From: Candidatus Stoquefichus massiliensis AP9 | GTDB lineage: Bacteria; Bacillota_I; Bacilli_A; Erysipelotrichales; Coprobacillaceae | DNA: 37,721 nt | Direction: 5' to 3' | NCBI RefSeq assembly: GCF_000455285.1 | Contig: NZ_HG005284.1 | Location: forward strand, 390,853 to 428,573 | Shown: positions 7,946-16,798 of the stretch, piece by piece | How the letters are laid out: the number at the start of each line of letters is the position of its first letter | Numbering within the stretch: position 1 is the stretch's first letter | Made by a program: the position numbers and the translations under genes | Notes under the pieces: generated by a model | Told to the model about the DNA's origin: nothing | The model's input: only the letters and a program-made list of their open reading frames with translations | Databases searched by the model: none

Positions 7946-10900
7946 CTATTCTAATGAAAAGCTATCATTAACTTCTTTAATAAACCTAAAATACGCAGTT
8001 GGCGACCCAATTCTTAATGCTTTAACTGTATGAAGTTCCTGATTTGAAAACCATGCAATTTTTGTATTGCTATCATAGAATCCTAATTCGCTTGTTGTTA
8101 AGATAGCCTTAAAGTTTGATTTTGATGCCCCTAATTCAAGTGTTGACCCATTAAATCTAGCCCATTCAAGTAGTTCAATAACATTAACTTTGCCTTGATT
8201 AAGAGTATCAAGTGTTTGTTCAGTTGATTTAATAAATTCTGTATAATCTTTTGTGAGGACCATTTTATTTATAATTTCAGTTATTTTCGTATTGTAATCA
8301 GTTTTCAAGACTGTATTCTCATTCACAAATGCAGTTATACTATTTTGCAATAGTTCTATATCAGTATCATATTGTGTTCTAATTTCAACCTTTGCTCTCG
8401 CAATTAATTCTTCAACATCAACAGGAATATCCGTCATATCAAAGCAAGTTGCATAGGCTATATACCAATAGACAGGTACATCCGTCGTTCCAACTGTACC
8501 ATCAATATAAAAAAATCCAGTGCTTGAAAATGTTCCTGTATTTCCACAAACAAGCTTAAAAATATACTCTTCATATTTCCCAGTTCCTGTATTGCTTGTT
8601 AACCATTTTGTATTACCACCAGTTCCAGTAGCGTTTGTAGCCCACAAAAGTTTTCTTCCTGCAGGTATTTTTGCAATTATACGATAGATAAACACTGCAT
8701 TTGCTCGAGATGCATGTCCCCAATAAAATCCACCACATCCAGGGGATGATGTCCCAATATTTTTGATTCTTATTTGATAATCAGAGGCGCTAGGACAATC
8801 TGTTTCTCTTGCAATACGTTCTAATACCACATTTGAGTTACCACTATTATTGTAAACTTTAATGCTATTTACCTCATCAATAAAGGTTGAATCCTTAAAC
8901 AGTATTTTACCTTGTCCTAATGATTCTCCTATTGCTCCTTGTGGACCAGTTGCACCTGTATTTCCCTTGTTACCATAAACACCAATAACTCTTTTTGCAG
9001 TTTCCTTTGTTGTGTTATTTGTATACTTTATTACTTCATAGTTCCATAGATATTTGTTTGTTTCTGTCAATGTAGGAACGGCTGTTGCCCAGCTTGCTGG
9101 TGCTGCTATATTGCTTGTACTGACCTGATAATATTCTGTAATTGTACTTATTCCTACACCAGTTGCTCCTGGTGCTCCTATTGGACCCGTATCTCCATAG
9201 GCACCAATAATACAAGGGGCACTTGCTGTGGTAGAGTTGTCTGTATAAGTGATCACTTCATAATTCCATAGATATTTCTTGGATGATGAAACAGACTGTA
9301 CAGATGTTGTCCATCCTGATGTACTTGCTGTGATTCCACTACTGCTTGCAGTAGCTAAATAATAATTTGTGATTGACTTAATCCCTTTACCTGCATCTCC
9401 CTTGTCACCTTTAATAAGAGACCAAGTATAATCAGCAGCATTTGTTGATTCAGTTGGTGTTGTCTTATTATAAGCCAAACCAATATAAGTCTTTCCAGTT
9501 GGATCATCACTCATATTTGCTCCTAATGAAGATGTTGCATATTTAATCCATGTATAGAAAGTCTTTCCATCTGCTCCCTTACCACCTGCAACACCTTGAT
9601 CACCTTTTTCACCTTTGATGAGTGACCATGTGTAATCACTGTAGTTATTGCTTTCTGTAGATGTTTCCTTGTTATAGGCTAATCCTATATAGGCTTTACC
9701 AGTAGGATTATCTGACATACCAGTTGTTGGTGTATCAGCATATTTCAGCCATGTATAATACTGTTTACCATCTGTACCCTTTGGACCTTGAACACCTTGA
9801 GGGCCTTCGACCTTAACCCATGTATAATCATTGAATACTGAACTATCAGTCTCTGTAAAATCAACATATGTTCCAATATACTTACCTGGTGTTTCTCCAT
9901 TGTTGGATGTAAATGTTGTCCCATTATCACTATATTTGATATGCAGATATGAAGTCTTTCCATCACTTCCTTTAGGTCCAGCAGTTCCTGTTTCTCCCTT
10001 AGGTCCCACTTCACCTTTCATCTTAGACCAGCTATAAGAAGTGTAATTTGTAGGAGCTGTTGAATTTTCAGTGATTGCAACACCAATATAGATTGCATCA
10101 ACTGCACTATCACTCATTGGATTACCGTTAACATTCTGAGAATACTTCACATGAAAATAAGAGTTTCTTCCATTTTCACCTTTAGGACCTTGAATACCTT
10201 GTTCACCTTTTATTTTAGCCCATCTATATTGAGATGGATCAATTGAGGGTGTTTCCTGTGTTTTATTATAGGCAATTCCAATATAATTTTTATTTGTAGC
10301 TTCATTTGATATCCCAGTCCCATTTTCATTATCAGCATACATAATCCATGTATAATAAGTCGTTCCGGATATACCCTGTTGTCCTTGCTGACCATCTCTT
10401 ACTAAAGAAAATGACAACTGCTGAGAAATTTCATAACCCTTGTATATAACATAACACTTATATATGATATTTCTTGAATCAATGGAAGATAGCACATTTC
10501 CAGATACCTTTAGACAATGATTCTCTACAACTTCATTGTCTAAACACAAATCAGTTTCAATACCATCAACAATTCTTTTATATGTAATATCTAAATTTTT
10601 ATCATTAAGCATTATTTGATTCGCATTATTTCTAATATCTGGAGTAATAATCAACGGATTCCAAATAGGCCATATATTACCATTAGTATCAACTTGTTGT
10701 GTTGGCATATTTGAATCTAGATTCAATGAAAGTTTTGGTATATCAGTCTCATCTATAATTGTCATATAAGTTTCTTTAATAACATCTGTTAATACACAAC
10801 ATTCTAAAGAAAAGACTGCATATTTATCAACATCTTCACATGTAATAACAACATTTTTCATACCTTTATGGGCATTATTCCAAATAGTATCTGATGATTT

Positions 10901-12505
10901 ATTTTCACTTTCCCTTGTCCAATTAAATAACAATTCACTTGATTTTTCAGTAATATCTTCACCCTTATAAAAAAGCTGTGCATTTAATGAGATATTATCA
11001 CTTTCATTTTTTATAACATTTCCATTACCAACAATATTAAGTTTATAAAGTGAATTTGAAATTTGATTCACTTCATTTTCTATATTCTGAACTGCTAAAT
11101 GAATCTCTTTTAATCCATCAATTTTTAATCCTTCTTGATCCATTGATAAAAATGGTTCATTAATATGACCTTCATTATCACGCATTCCAAACTTCACTGT
11201 GCCCTGTTCTAAATCAAGTTCAAACATATCTCCACTTAATTGACCAGTGTTAATAGCATTTGCACTAAAATTCCCCTTTAAATCAAAAGCAAAGTTCCTA
11301 AATGTTTTTCCTCCATCTTCACTATAACCAAAACCACCCATAGACATTCTCCATAAGTGTGTATCATCTCTTAATGTTGGCGTATCCATAATGGTCCATC
11401 CTTTAGGATAACCATTTTCATCCATATCAACAGTATAATATCCACCCTTATGACCTAATATATTTTCAGATATATCTTTATAAGAATTTAAAAGAGTTCG
11501 ATAAAACTTCTTCAATAATATTTCACTAGGACTCTTAGACATCACAACTTCTTTTTCATTTTGTCCTAATGATTCAATAGAACTCTTCATTCCACCATCA
11601 AAACTCATTGTATTATCCATAATCACAATATTGTGATTATCAATACGAATTAAATCACTCACTTCAATAGATGGGTCACCACGCCATGTACAAGTACAAG
11701 GCAAATATGTGAAGCCATTTATTTTTTCAAATATCTTTTCTAGTCTCTCCTGCGTCATATAAGGATTATCAAAAGTGATTCCATAACCACTTCCACAAGT
11801 CAAGACATTCTCTTCATCTCCACTTGTTAATGAAGAAATCATTAATTCAGTATTTGTTTTCTTAAAACCACCCTGATATTGATCTTTCTCCTCAATAACA
11901 TAATCACTTGATTCATACCAAAAAAACTCCAACTGATTATAACGATTCATTCTCACATTCTGACCTAATAAAGAAGCCATATAACTTAACATCTCTTTAC
12001 ATGACACATCTAATGGCTTATCAATCATGATATCTTCAAACTCATCTGATTTTAATGTAATATGACATTGTTGAACAATGTCATGTACAACATCTTTAAG
12101 AGGAGCTGGATATTCGATTTGAGGTTGATAATCAATGTTGAGATTGCTTATGAAATCATAACCTTCCAGTTTCACTTCATATTGATTATCTTGACTGACT
12201 TCACTAACGATATAAGTTCCCATTGGAATCCACTCTATATCATTATCAATCATTAATCCTATAAATACCTCAAGAGAACTATTCATATATTGTATATTAT
12301 CTAAATAAGACATTGTTAATTGAATACTGTTAGAACAAATACTTCCTAAAGTTAATGTATCTTTTCCATTACTCACTTCATGAATTGTAACATTCTTTAA
12401 AGAATGACCGTCAATTTCTTGACGGCCATTAAAAATAATCTTCATTCTTAACTGACGTTCATCACTTAAGATTTGATCTTTATGTGTTTGTGTTGTTGTT
12501 ATCAT
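7946..12505 (-). CDS. Tail hub/fibre protein (Tal-like) with collagen-like modules
   Basis: A 1519-aa tail-tip protein. Residues ~1-330 resemble the baseplate-hub/prophage tail domain of siphophages (IIFNGRQEIDG start, WIPMGTYIVSEV, DLIRIDNHNIVIMDN). A linker (~330-690) contains GGFGYSEDGGKTFRNFAFD and a coiled coil. Residues ~700-1195 are a string of modules separated by short Gly-X-Y collagen-like stretches such as GPKGETGTAGPKG. The C-terminus (~1200-1519) has a jelly-roll-like part and a coiled-coil stalk with no S74 domain. It starts just after the Dit-position gene; GTAGGTGATGAT precedes the ATG, overlapping that gene's stop region. The order TMP, small protein, hub, fibre is the usual siphophage tail-tip order. 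Confidence 0.85.
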   Translation of the reverse strand: MITTTQTHKDQILSDERQLRMKIIFNGRQEIDGHSLKNVTIHEVSNGKDTLTLGSICSNSIQLTMSYLDNIQYMNSSLEVFIGLMIDNDIEWIPMGTYIVSEVSQDNQYEVKLEGYDFISNLNIDYQPQIEYPAPLKDVVHDIVQQCHITLKSDEFEDIMIDKPLDVSCKEMLSYMASLLGQNVRMNRYNQLEFFWYESSDYVIEEKDQYQGGFKKTNTELMISSLTSGDEENVLTCGSGYGITFDNPYMTQERLEKIFEKINGFTYLPCTCTWRGDPSIEVSDLIRIDNHNIVIMDNTMSFDGGMKSSIESLGQNEKEVVMSKSPSEILLKKFYRTLLNSYKDISENILGHKGGYYTVDMDENGYPKGWTIMDTPTLRDDTHLWRMSMGGFGYSEDGGKTFRNFAFDLKGNFSANAINTGQLSGDMFELDLEQGTVKFGMRDNEGHINEPFLSMDQEGLKIDGLKEIHLAVQNIENEVNQISNSLYKLNIVGNGNVIKNESDNISLNAQLFYKGEDITEKSSELLFNWTRESENKSSDTIWNNAHKGMKNVVITCEDVDKYAVFSLECCVLTDVIKETYMTIIDETDIPKLSLNLDSNMPTQQVDTNGNIWPIWNPLIITPDIRNNANQIMLNDKNLDITYKRIVDGIETDLCLDNEVVENHCLKVSGNVLSSIDSRNIIYKCYVIYKGYEISQQLSFSLVRDGQQGQQGISGTTYYTWIMYADNENGTGISNEATNKNYIGIAYNKTQETPSIDPSQYRWAKIKGEQGIQGPKGENGRNSYFHVKYSQNVNGNPMSDSAVDAIYIGVAITENSTAPTNYTSYSWSKMKGEVGPKGETGTAGPKGSDGKTSYLHIKYSDNGTTFTSNNGETPGKYIGTYVDFTETDSSVFNDYTWVKVEGPQGVQGPKGTDGKQYYTWLKYADTPTTGMSDNPTGKAYIGLAYNKETSTESNNYSDYTWSLIKGEKGDQGVAGGKGADGKTFYTWIKYATSSLGANMSDDPTGKTYIGLAYNKTTPTESTNAADYTWSLIKGDKGDAGKGIKSITNYYLATASSSGITASTSGWTTSVQSVSSSKKYLWNYEVITYTDNSTTASAPCIIGAYGDTGPIGAPGATGVGISTITEYYQVSTSNIAAPASWATAVPTLTETNKYLWNYEVIKYTNNTTKETAKRVIGVYGNKGNTGATGPQGAIGESLGQGKILFKDSTFIDEVNSIKVYNNSGNSNVVLERIARETDCPSASDYQIRIKNIGTSSPGCGGFYWGHASRANAVFIYRIIAKIPAGRKLLWATNATGTGGNTKWLTSNTGTGKYEEYIFKLVCGNTGTFSSTGFFYIDGTVGTTDVPVYWYIAYATCFDMTDIPVDVEELIARAKVEIRTQYDTDIELLQNSITAFVNENTVLKTDYNTKITEIINKMVLTKDYTEFIKSTEQTLDTLNQGKVNVIELLEWARFNGSTLELGASKSNFKAILTTSELGFYDSNTKIAWFSNQELHTVKALRIGSPTAYFRFIKEVNDSFSLE
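8925..10398 (-). repeat. In-gene array of fibre modules split by collagen-like linkers
   Basis: Five type-A modules of about 60-70 residues each share YxxWxKYA...YIGxAYNK...YxWSxIKG. They are followed by two type-B modules (KYLWNYEVI...Y at the end, with IGVYG/IGAYG). Each module ends in a short Gly-X-Y run. Two adjacent A modules (about 9420-9780) are close enough at DNA level to be a recent duplication. Such arrays change fibre length and exposure by recombination. Confidence 0.8.
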
Positions 12506-12513
12506 ATCATCAC

Positions 12514-12879
12514 CTACTTCTCAATAAAATCAATAGACATGCCTTGCCATATCCATTGTTTCAATGTTTTATCATACATATAAACAGGAACACTTCTATC
12601 ACTTACATAAACATTCATTGTGTTGCGTTTCCCCATTCTTGGATCAGGATATTCCAAATCAAAGAATAAAGGGCTAATGGCTTCTAATAAAGAAGCCATT
12701 TGTCCATCATTCATAGGTGGAAATGTGACAGATATTTTTCTCTTTGTTGTAATACGATCTCTAAACATATCTCCCAACTGATTTCTACCTGTACCCTCAC
12801 TTGAATCTAAATCTGATTCCTCCCATTGCAAAGCAACAGGATTTATAATTGCTTGACCATTAATTTTTAATACGTCCAT
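12514..12879 (-). CDS. Small tail protein in the distal-tail (Dit) position
   Basis: A 121-aa protein starting MDVLKINGQAIINPVALQWE, all-beta in look, with no membrane segment. It resembles the short uncharacterised phage proteins (DUF6711-like) found between tape-measure and tail-hub genes of Firmicute siphophages. Position makes a tail-tip adaptor role likely, although a classical Dit is about twice this length. GAGGCAAAT precedes the ATG; the stop codon lies 9 bp before the hub start. Confidence 0.65.
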   Translation of the reverse strand: MDVLKINGQAIINPVALQWEESDLDSSEGTGRNQLGDMFRDRITTKRKISVTFPPMNDGQMASLLEAISPLFFDLEYPDPRMGKRNTMNVYVSDRSVPVYMYDKTLKQWIWQGMSIDFIEK

Positions 12880-12888
12880 ATTTGCCTC

Positions 12889-15012
12889 CTAAATCATTAA
12901 TGGTGTTGTCCCAGTACGTTTAACAACACCATTATGATATTTAATCACTTGTTTTCCGACAACTTCACCATCCATAACAAACGTTGCATGAATGTTCATA
13001 TTACCATTACCACCTTTACCTTGCATTGCACTTCGCACTGCATTATAAACACCACTACTAATACCACTCACAATCTGATCATTATTAGCAACTGCAGTCT
13101 TTCCATTAATTCGACCAACTAACTCTGGTCCTGCTTCTCTTGCCACAAAAAGTTCTCCTGTTTCTGGGAAACCACCACATGCACGATATTTTGGATTAAA
13201 TTTATATGTAATTTCTCCTTCGCCACCTCTAATTTGCCAAGTTGTATATACATTTTTAGGAACTCTATCAAATTTATTCGTAGCATTTGTTATCTCACTT
13301 TCACTAGGTCCAATTAATTTAGCTATAACTTTAGGATCAACACTATCTAGTCCATTCGTAATAATATCAATGATTTGTTGCGTATCCTTATCTATTTTAC
13401 CGTTATTTTGTTGTAAAGACTCAGAAAGCTTTTCACATAATTGTAATCCCTCTTGACTTCCTGAATTTGCAAAATCAATAACACTTTGTGACAACATTTT
13501 TTGATCAGATAAACTCATTTCAGATAAAGCAGTTACTTTCATTAATTTCAATGCATCTAAACCTGTACTTTGAACTTTTTGTATTTCATCAGAAGACATT
13601 TTCCATGCATTATAACTATTTTGTAAACGCTTTTCCTCTTCTTCGCTCATTTGCAACCCTGAGTCCTTCAATTTTTGTATCATTTGATCATAACTCATTC
13701 CATAAACAAGTGCTTTATGAACCATTGAAGCTTCCAAAGCACCAGAAGTAAGTTGTATTGTTTGTAACTCTTCTTCATTAGCAGTTGTCATTCTATTTTT
13801 ACAATCTTCTGCTGCACCTGCTAAATTTCCCCAGGAACTTGTTCCTTTTTCTTCAATGTTTGTATATTCGTCTGACATTAAAATAGCCGAAGCAATAATT
13901 TTTTCATCAGATGCTGTTAATGCTTCTCTCCAAAGTTGTTGTCCCTTTCTATTGTTTTCATATGAGTTAGTTGCTGACTCAAGGATTTCGGCATATTCAC
14001 TTAAATGAACTTTTGAATACTCAAACTCTTCGTAATATTTATTTAATGATTCACGATCGGCACCAATTAAATCAGCATCTTTACGCCATTTGCTTTCTAA
14101 CTCATCAATTTTTTCTTTACATATTCTTTGTTTTTCTAATTCAGCATTATAATTAGCTTGAGCAGTTACTAAATCTGCTCTTAATTTTGCTTCATTTTTC
14201 AAACTTTCAACAAATCCATCATAATAAGCTTCTGTTTTAGCTTTTTGTTCTAATTTCTTTATATTATCCTCTATAGCCTGAGAATTTTTTATCCATTCTA
14301 ATCTACCACTTTCAGTCAATTTAACTGTATTTGGCATAGCACTATTAATTTTATCAACATAGTATTGAGCTTCTTCAAAGTTTTTAATATATCCATTTTC
14401 ATCTGCTAATCCACGTAAATTATCAACAAACACTCTCAAAGCTGCTGATTGTGTTTCTGCACTCTTAGCATTTTCTATTGAAGATTGAATATTTTTCTTA
14501 ATAGTTTCTTCAGTTTCTTCTAAAGATTTTCTTTTTTCATGTAAAGCTTCTGAAAACTCTCTTGATTGTTTAATTGAATCAGATTCTTCATAATTAAAAG
14601 CAATCAATGCAGTACTTAAGGTTAATAAGCCACCTACTACCATAAGAATTGGAGTAGAGGATAGAAAACTCAACGCTGCTGAGAATCCACCTGTTGCAAC
14701 TGATGCGGACGTGGCAGTTGTTGTTAATGTAGAAAACACATTTTCCAACATCCCTCCAGTATCTTTAAACTTAAATACTGTTTCATTTAAATATGCCAAA
14801 TTGTTTACTACAGACATAATAGTGTTAAATGAGTTTAAAAACTCTAATATGCTAGCTGAATCAAGCTCTGATGTTGTTTTTGATAATGCTAGACATGTTT
14901 CATTTAATTTGAGAATTTGATTAGTAAAATCACTAATATTTTTTGTATATATTTCAAGTTTCTTTAATGATTCAGATATTTTATCTAAACTTAATATTAA
15001 ATCATTTTCCAT
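12889..15012 (-). CDS. Tail tape measure protein
   Basis: A 707-aa protein that sets tail length. It begins MENDLILSLDKISESLKKLE and is mostly helical and coiled coil. It has a hydrophobic stretch (about residues 105-140, PILMVVGGLLTLSTALIAF) and a charged coiled-coil region from ~145 to 360. The C-terminal glycine-rich segment is typical for tape measures (GGFPETGELFVAREAGPE...GRINGKTAVANNDQIV). It is on the short side for the family, which predicts a short tail (roughly 100 nm by the usual ~0.15 nm per residue rule). CTAAGGAGGTG sits seven bases before the ATG. Upstream, where the GT gene should be adjacent, lies a 4.7-kb block on the opposite strand. Confidence 0.9.
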   Translation of the reverse strand: MENDLILSLDKISESLKKLEIYTKNISDFTNQILKLNETCLALSKTTSELDSASILEFLNSFNTIMSVVNNLAYLNETVFKFKDTGGMLENVFSTLTTTATSASVATGGFSAALSFLSSTPILMVVGGLLTLSTALIAFNYEESDSIKQSREFSEALHEKRKSLEETEETIKKNIQSSIENAKSAETQSAALRVFVDNLRGLADENGYIKNFEEAQYYVDKINSAMPNTVKLTESGRLEWIKNSQAIEDNIKKLEQKAKTEAYYDGFVESLKNEAKLRADLVTAQANYNAELEKQRICKEKIDELESKWRKDADLIGADRESLNKYYEEFEYSKVHLSEYAEILESATNSYENNRKGQQLWREALTASDEKIIASAILMSDEYTNIEEKGTSSWGNLAGAAEDCKNRMTTANEEELQTIQLTSGALEASMVHKALVYGMSYDQMIQKLKDSGLQMSEEEEKRLQNSYNAWKMSSDEIQKVQSTGLDALKLMKVTALSEMSLSDQKMLSQSVIDFANSGSQEGLQLCEKLSESLQQNNGKIDKDTQQIIDIITNGLDSVDPKVIAKLIGPSESEITNATNKFDRVPKNVYTTWQIRGGEGEITYKFNPKYRACGGFPETGELFVAREAGPELVGRINGKTAVANNDQIVSGISSGVYNAVRSAMQGKGGNGNMNIHATFVMDGEVVGKQVIKYHNGVVKRTGTTPLMI

Positions 15013-15038
15013 TAAATAACACCTCCTTAGTGTTTTTA

Positions 15039-15067
15039 TTGTTGTTTACTTTTTTATAAGGTATAAT
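15039..15067 (+). promoter_or_regulatory. Sigma-A-type promoter of the first cargo cassette
   Basis: TTGTTG (15039-15044), a 17-bp spacer and a perfect TATAAT (15062-15067) lie 29 bp before the first cargo start codon. They are only 27 bp from the divergent tape measure start. The cargo can thus be expressed independently of the tail operon. Confidence 0.75.
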
Positions 15068-15095
15068 TATCTTATAAAGAAAGCGAGTGAAAAAT

Positions 15096-15401
15096 ATGTT
15101 TGAAAAAAAAGATAATGAAACCATAGATCCTATTTTAGATCTTGGATTGGAAAAATTAGACAAATGCAGTTTAGATATTATCAGTAAAATGTTAAATCAA
15201 AGATTTTTAGAGTGTTGGAGATTTACGAAACATGCCAATAGTTGTAGTAGTAGTGTTATGGGTGTAACAACAACAACTGCCATTTATAATCAAAATTATA
15301 TTATTTTAAAACAACTTCTTAATCTTCAAGAACAAAACCAACAAATTATAGAACAGAATAGTAAAGTTATTGAGTTACTTACAACTCTTGTTGATAAATA
15401 A
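15096..15401 (+). CDS. Small cargo protein A1, function unknown
   Basis: A 101-aa soluble protein beginning MFEKKDNETIDPILDLGLEK. Its central segment is Ser/Thr/Cys-rich and its C-terminal amphipathic helix reads QNYIILKQLLNLQEQNQQII and on to LLTTLVDK. It is a paralogue of the next gene: both start MF.K, have a Leu-Asp-Asp/Lys N-terminal half and end in the same ILKQxLxLxE...II.LL..LV helix. The GTG at 15087 is in frame, but matching the leader to the next gene's (AAGAAAGYGAG then ATG) points to 15096. It lacks the SHOCT tail. Function not recognised. Plus-strand cargo inside the tail operon. Confidence 0.65.
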   Translation: MFEKKDNETIDPILDLGLEKLDKCSLDIISKMLNQRFLECWRFTKHANSCSSSVMGVTTTTAIYNQNYIILKQLLNLQEQNQQIIEQNSKVIELLTTLVDK

Positions 15402-15496
15402 CCATCGTATAAAAAATATTTATTTGTTCTATAATAACTTTATTTCAAATATAAATTTATGTTATATCAATTATAATAAGAAAGTGAGGATATCAT

Positions 15497-15805
15497 ATGT
15501 TTAATAAAAATTTAAGTCCAGAAGACAAAATAAATTTAATAGGTCTTGATAGCCTAGATGATATTGATAAAGATGCAATTATTGATATGTTTGAAAATTC
15601 CTGGAGTGGTAAAACCTTATATGGTAAGCCCTCTACTAATACTCTATCTTCATCTGCTGCAATAATATATTCATCTGCCTCAACTGCAGCTATCTTTACA
15701 CAAAATTTAATGATTTTAAAACAAATACTTCAATTGAAAGAAAATCAATACAAACAAAATCAGGAAATCATTGATTTACTTAAGCAATTAGTTATGCAAA
15801 ATTAG
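15497..15805 (+). CDS. Small cargo protein A2, cut off from its SHOCT tail by an amber codon
   Basis: A 102-aa protein beginning MFNKNLSPEDKINLIGLDSL, with a Ser/Ala-rich middle and a C-terminal helix (QNLMILKQILQLKENQ...IIDLLKQLV) paralogous to protein A1. RBS GTGAGGATATC precedes the ATG. It stops at TAG (15803-15805), but the same frame continues for 49 sense codons to TAG at 15953-15955. That extension encodes a SHOCT domain like those of the three larger cargo proteins. Either the gene is a recent nonsense allele of a ~152-aa protein, or the amber codon is read through at low level (its 3' context is CAA). Function unknown. Confidence 0.65.
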   Translation: MFNKNLSPEDKINLIGLDSLDDIDKDAIIDMFENSWSGKTLYGKPSTNTLSSSAAIIYSSASTAAIFTQNLMILKQILQLKENQYKQNQEIIDLLKQLVMQN

Positions 15806-15955
15806 CAACCTATACAAACAAGCAATACAGAACAATATAAAAACGTTAGTCAGTCCACTTTGGAGGAACTACAAAAGTTAGAAGAACTTGTCAGTTTAAA
15901 TATCTTAACTCAAGAAGAATTTGACAAAAAAAAGAAAGAATTATTTAATCAATAG
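15806..15955 (+). pseudogene. In-frame SHOCT-domain tail after the amber stop
   Basis: 49 codons in the frame of the preceding gene end with LVSLNILTQEEFDKKKKELF plus two residues. This matches the C-terminus LLDMGILSQEEFDKKKKELL of the downstream cargo proteins. There is no start codon or RBS of its own. It is therefore the severed 3' end of the 15497 gene. Confidence 0.75.
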
Positions 15956-15957
15956 TC

Positions 15958-15987
15958 AAAACACCACAGACTGTGGTGTTTTATTTT
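15958..15987 (+). terminator. Cassette A terminator
   Basis: AAAACACCACA-GAC-TGTGGTGTTTT (15958-15982) is a perfect 11-bp stem with T-rich flanks on both sides. It can therefore act in both directions. Three bases after its right arm comes the stop codon of a decayed GT gene end. Confidence 0.85.
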
Positions 15988-16021
15988 ATTGGTAACTATT
16001 TATAAGCAAACTAACCTAAAC
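15986..16021 (-). pseudogene. Scar 1: decayed 3' end of the GT tail-chaperone gene
   Basis: On the minus strand the last twelve codons align without gaps to the end of the intact gene at 19785-19820, 26 of 36 bases by hand count. They translate V*VSLLINSYQ* against VWMNSLVNSYQ*. The distance from the TGTGGTGTTTT terminator arm to the stop codon is the same as at the intact gene (three bases). An in-frame TAG shows it is dead. Confidence 0.6.
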
Positions 16022-16116
16022 ACTTATTTCATATTCTTTATCTTCCCATATCTATTAAATACATACTAATATACAAATATGCCTACATTGAAAAATATAT
16101 TATTCTTACAATCTTA

Positions 16117-16144
16117 TTGTTATTTTATCTCAATTCGTTATAAT
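16117..16144 (+). promoter_or_regulatory. Promoter of broken cassette B
   Basis: TTGTTA (16117-16122), a 16-bp spacer and TATAAT (16139-16144), followed by AGAAAGGATTGG as RBS. It is clearly homologous to the promoters at 17875 and 18883, but more diverged. Confidence 0.7.
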
Positions 16145-16170
16145 TTATATATACAGAAAGGATTGGTTTT

Positions 16171-16630
16171 ATGAGGAAAGAATATAATGGAGTTATAGGC
16201 TACAAAGTACAATTAAAGGATAATGAAAAAATATTCATAAAATCTAAACATTAGATATAAAACTTTAGATTTGGCACTTCTTGAATGGATTGAACTTGGT
16301 AGTGTTAATTTACAAGATCGTGGTATATTAACAATTCAAACATATGAAAAATCTCCTTTTCAAATCGTTTTTAAAAGGAACCAATACAATGAAATAAAAG
16401 AACTATATGATATTCTACTCCCTTACACAAAACGAATAAAAATTAATGATGACGAGAGTAAAATGACTATTTTCAACAAAGGTAATCCATATCAAATCGT
16501 CAATAATAAAAGAACACTCAGGCATTTTCAACCACATACCTATTTATCTTTGTATGATATCAATAGTTATGAAATTATTATTGATAATCAAATTCATAAT
16601 AAGGATACACTCACAAATATTTTAAAGTAT
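16171..16630 (+). pseudogene. Frameshifted, truncated copy of the SHOCT cargo family (copy B)
   Basis: The ATG at 16171 opens a frame reading MRKEYNGVIGYKVQLKDNEK, matching the start of the intact copy at 18936. It hits TAG after 27 codons. A single extra base near 16249 explains this: the next frame resumes with IRYKTLDLALLEWIELG against ITKENLHLAHLEWLDLG and runs on collinearly through FKRNQYNEIKELY and YLSLYDINSYEI. Similarity ends after about NKDTLTNI (near 16625), where the sequence switches to a remnant of a tape-measure start on the other strand. The frame itself stays open to 16690. It has both a frameshift and a lost 3' half, so it is a pseudogene. Confidence 0.8.
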
Positions 16631-16702
16631 TATTTATTTCTTCCAAAGATTGTGATAACTTTTCAAGATTACTTATATTTATATCCATAAAACCGCCTCC
16701 TT
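16611..16702 (-). pseudogene. Orphan tape-measure gene start with its RBS
   Basis: On the minus strand CTAAGGAGGCGGTTTT precedes an ATG at 16688. A 25-codon frame follows (MDINISNLEKLSQSLEEINN, then TLKYL and TGA at 16613-16611). The real tape measure starts with the same CTAAGGAGG leader and a similar peptide (LDKISESLKKLE against LEKLSQSLEEIN). No tape-measure body follows. It looks like the fragment left when a cassette taken from the same locus of another phage was joined in. Confidence 0.65.
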
Positions 16703-16714
16703 AGCATAAAAAGA

Positions 16715-16742
16715 TTTACTTGAAACCTTTTTTTAATATAAT
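16715..16742 (+). promoter_or_regulatory. Promoter of cassette C
   Basis: TTTACT (16715-16720), a 16-bp spacer and TATAAT (16737-16742). It is placed next to the orphan tape-measure start in the same way that the cassette A promoter abuts the real one. A shared TAATTATCTTA segment follows in both leaders. Confidence 0.5.
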
Positions 16743-16798
16743 TGAATATAGTTTAATGAGTAATTAATTTACAGTAATTATCTTAGAGAGGAGCTTAT

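Noticed and set aside
9745-10395. Alternative frames within the collagen-like fibre repeats
   Set aside because: The repeats keep several frames open; no RBS and no recognisable protein.
15803-15805. Amber codon reassigned as sense codon
   Set aside because: TAG ends other genes in the window (for example at 2100-2102, 3096-3098 and 12514-12516), so a changed code is unlikely; nonsense mutation or local readthrough remain.
16271-16690. Separate 139-codon gene starting with TTG
   Set aside because: It is the shifted continuation of the broken SHOCT-family copy that starts at 16171; there is no RBS at the TTG.
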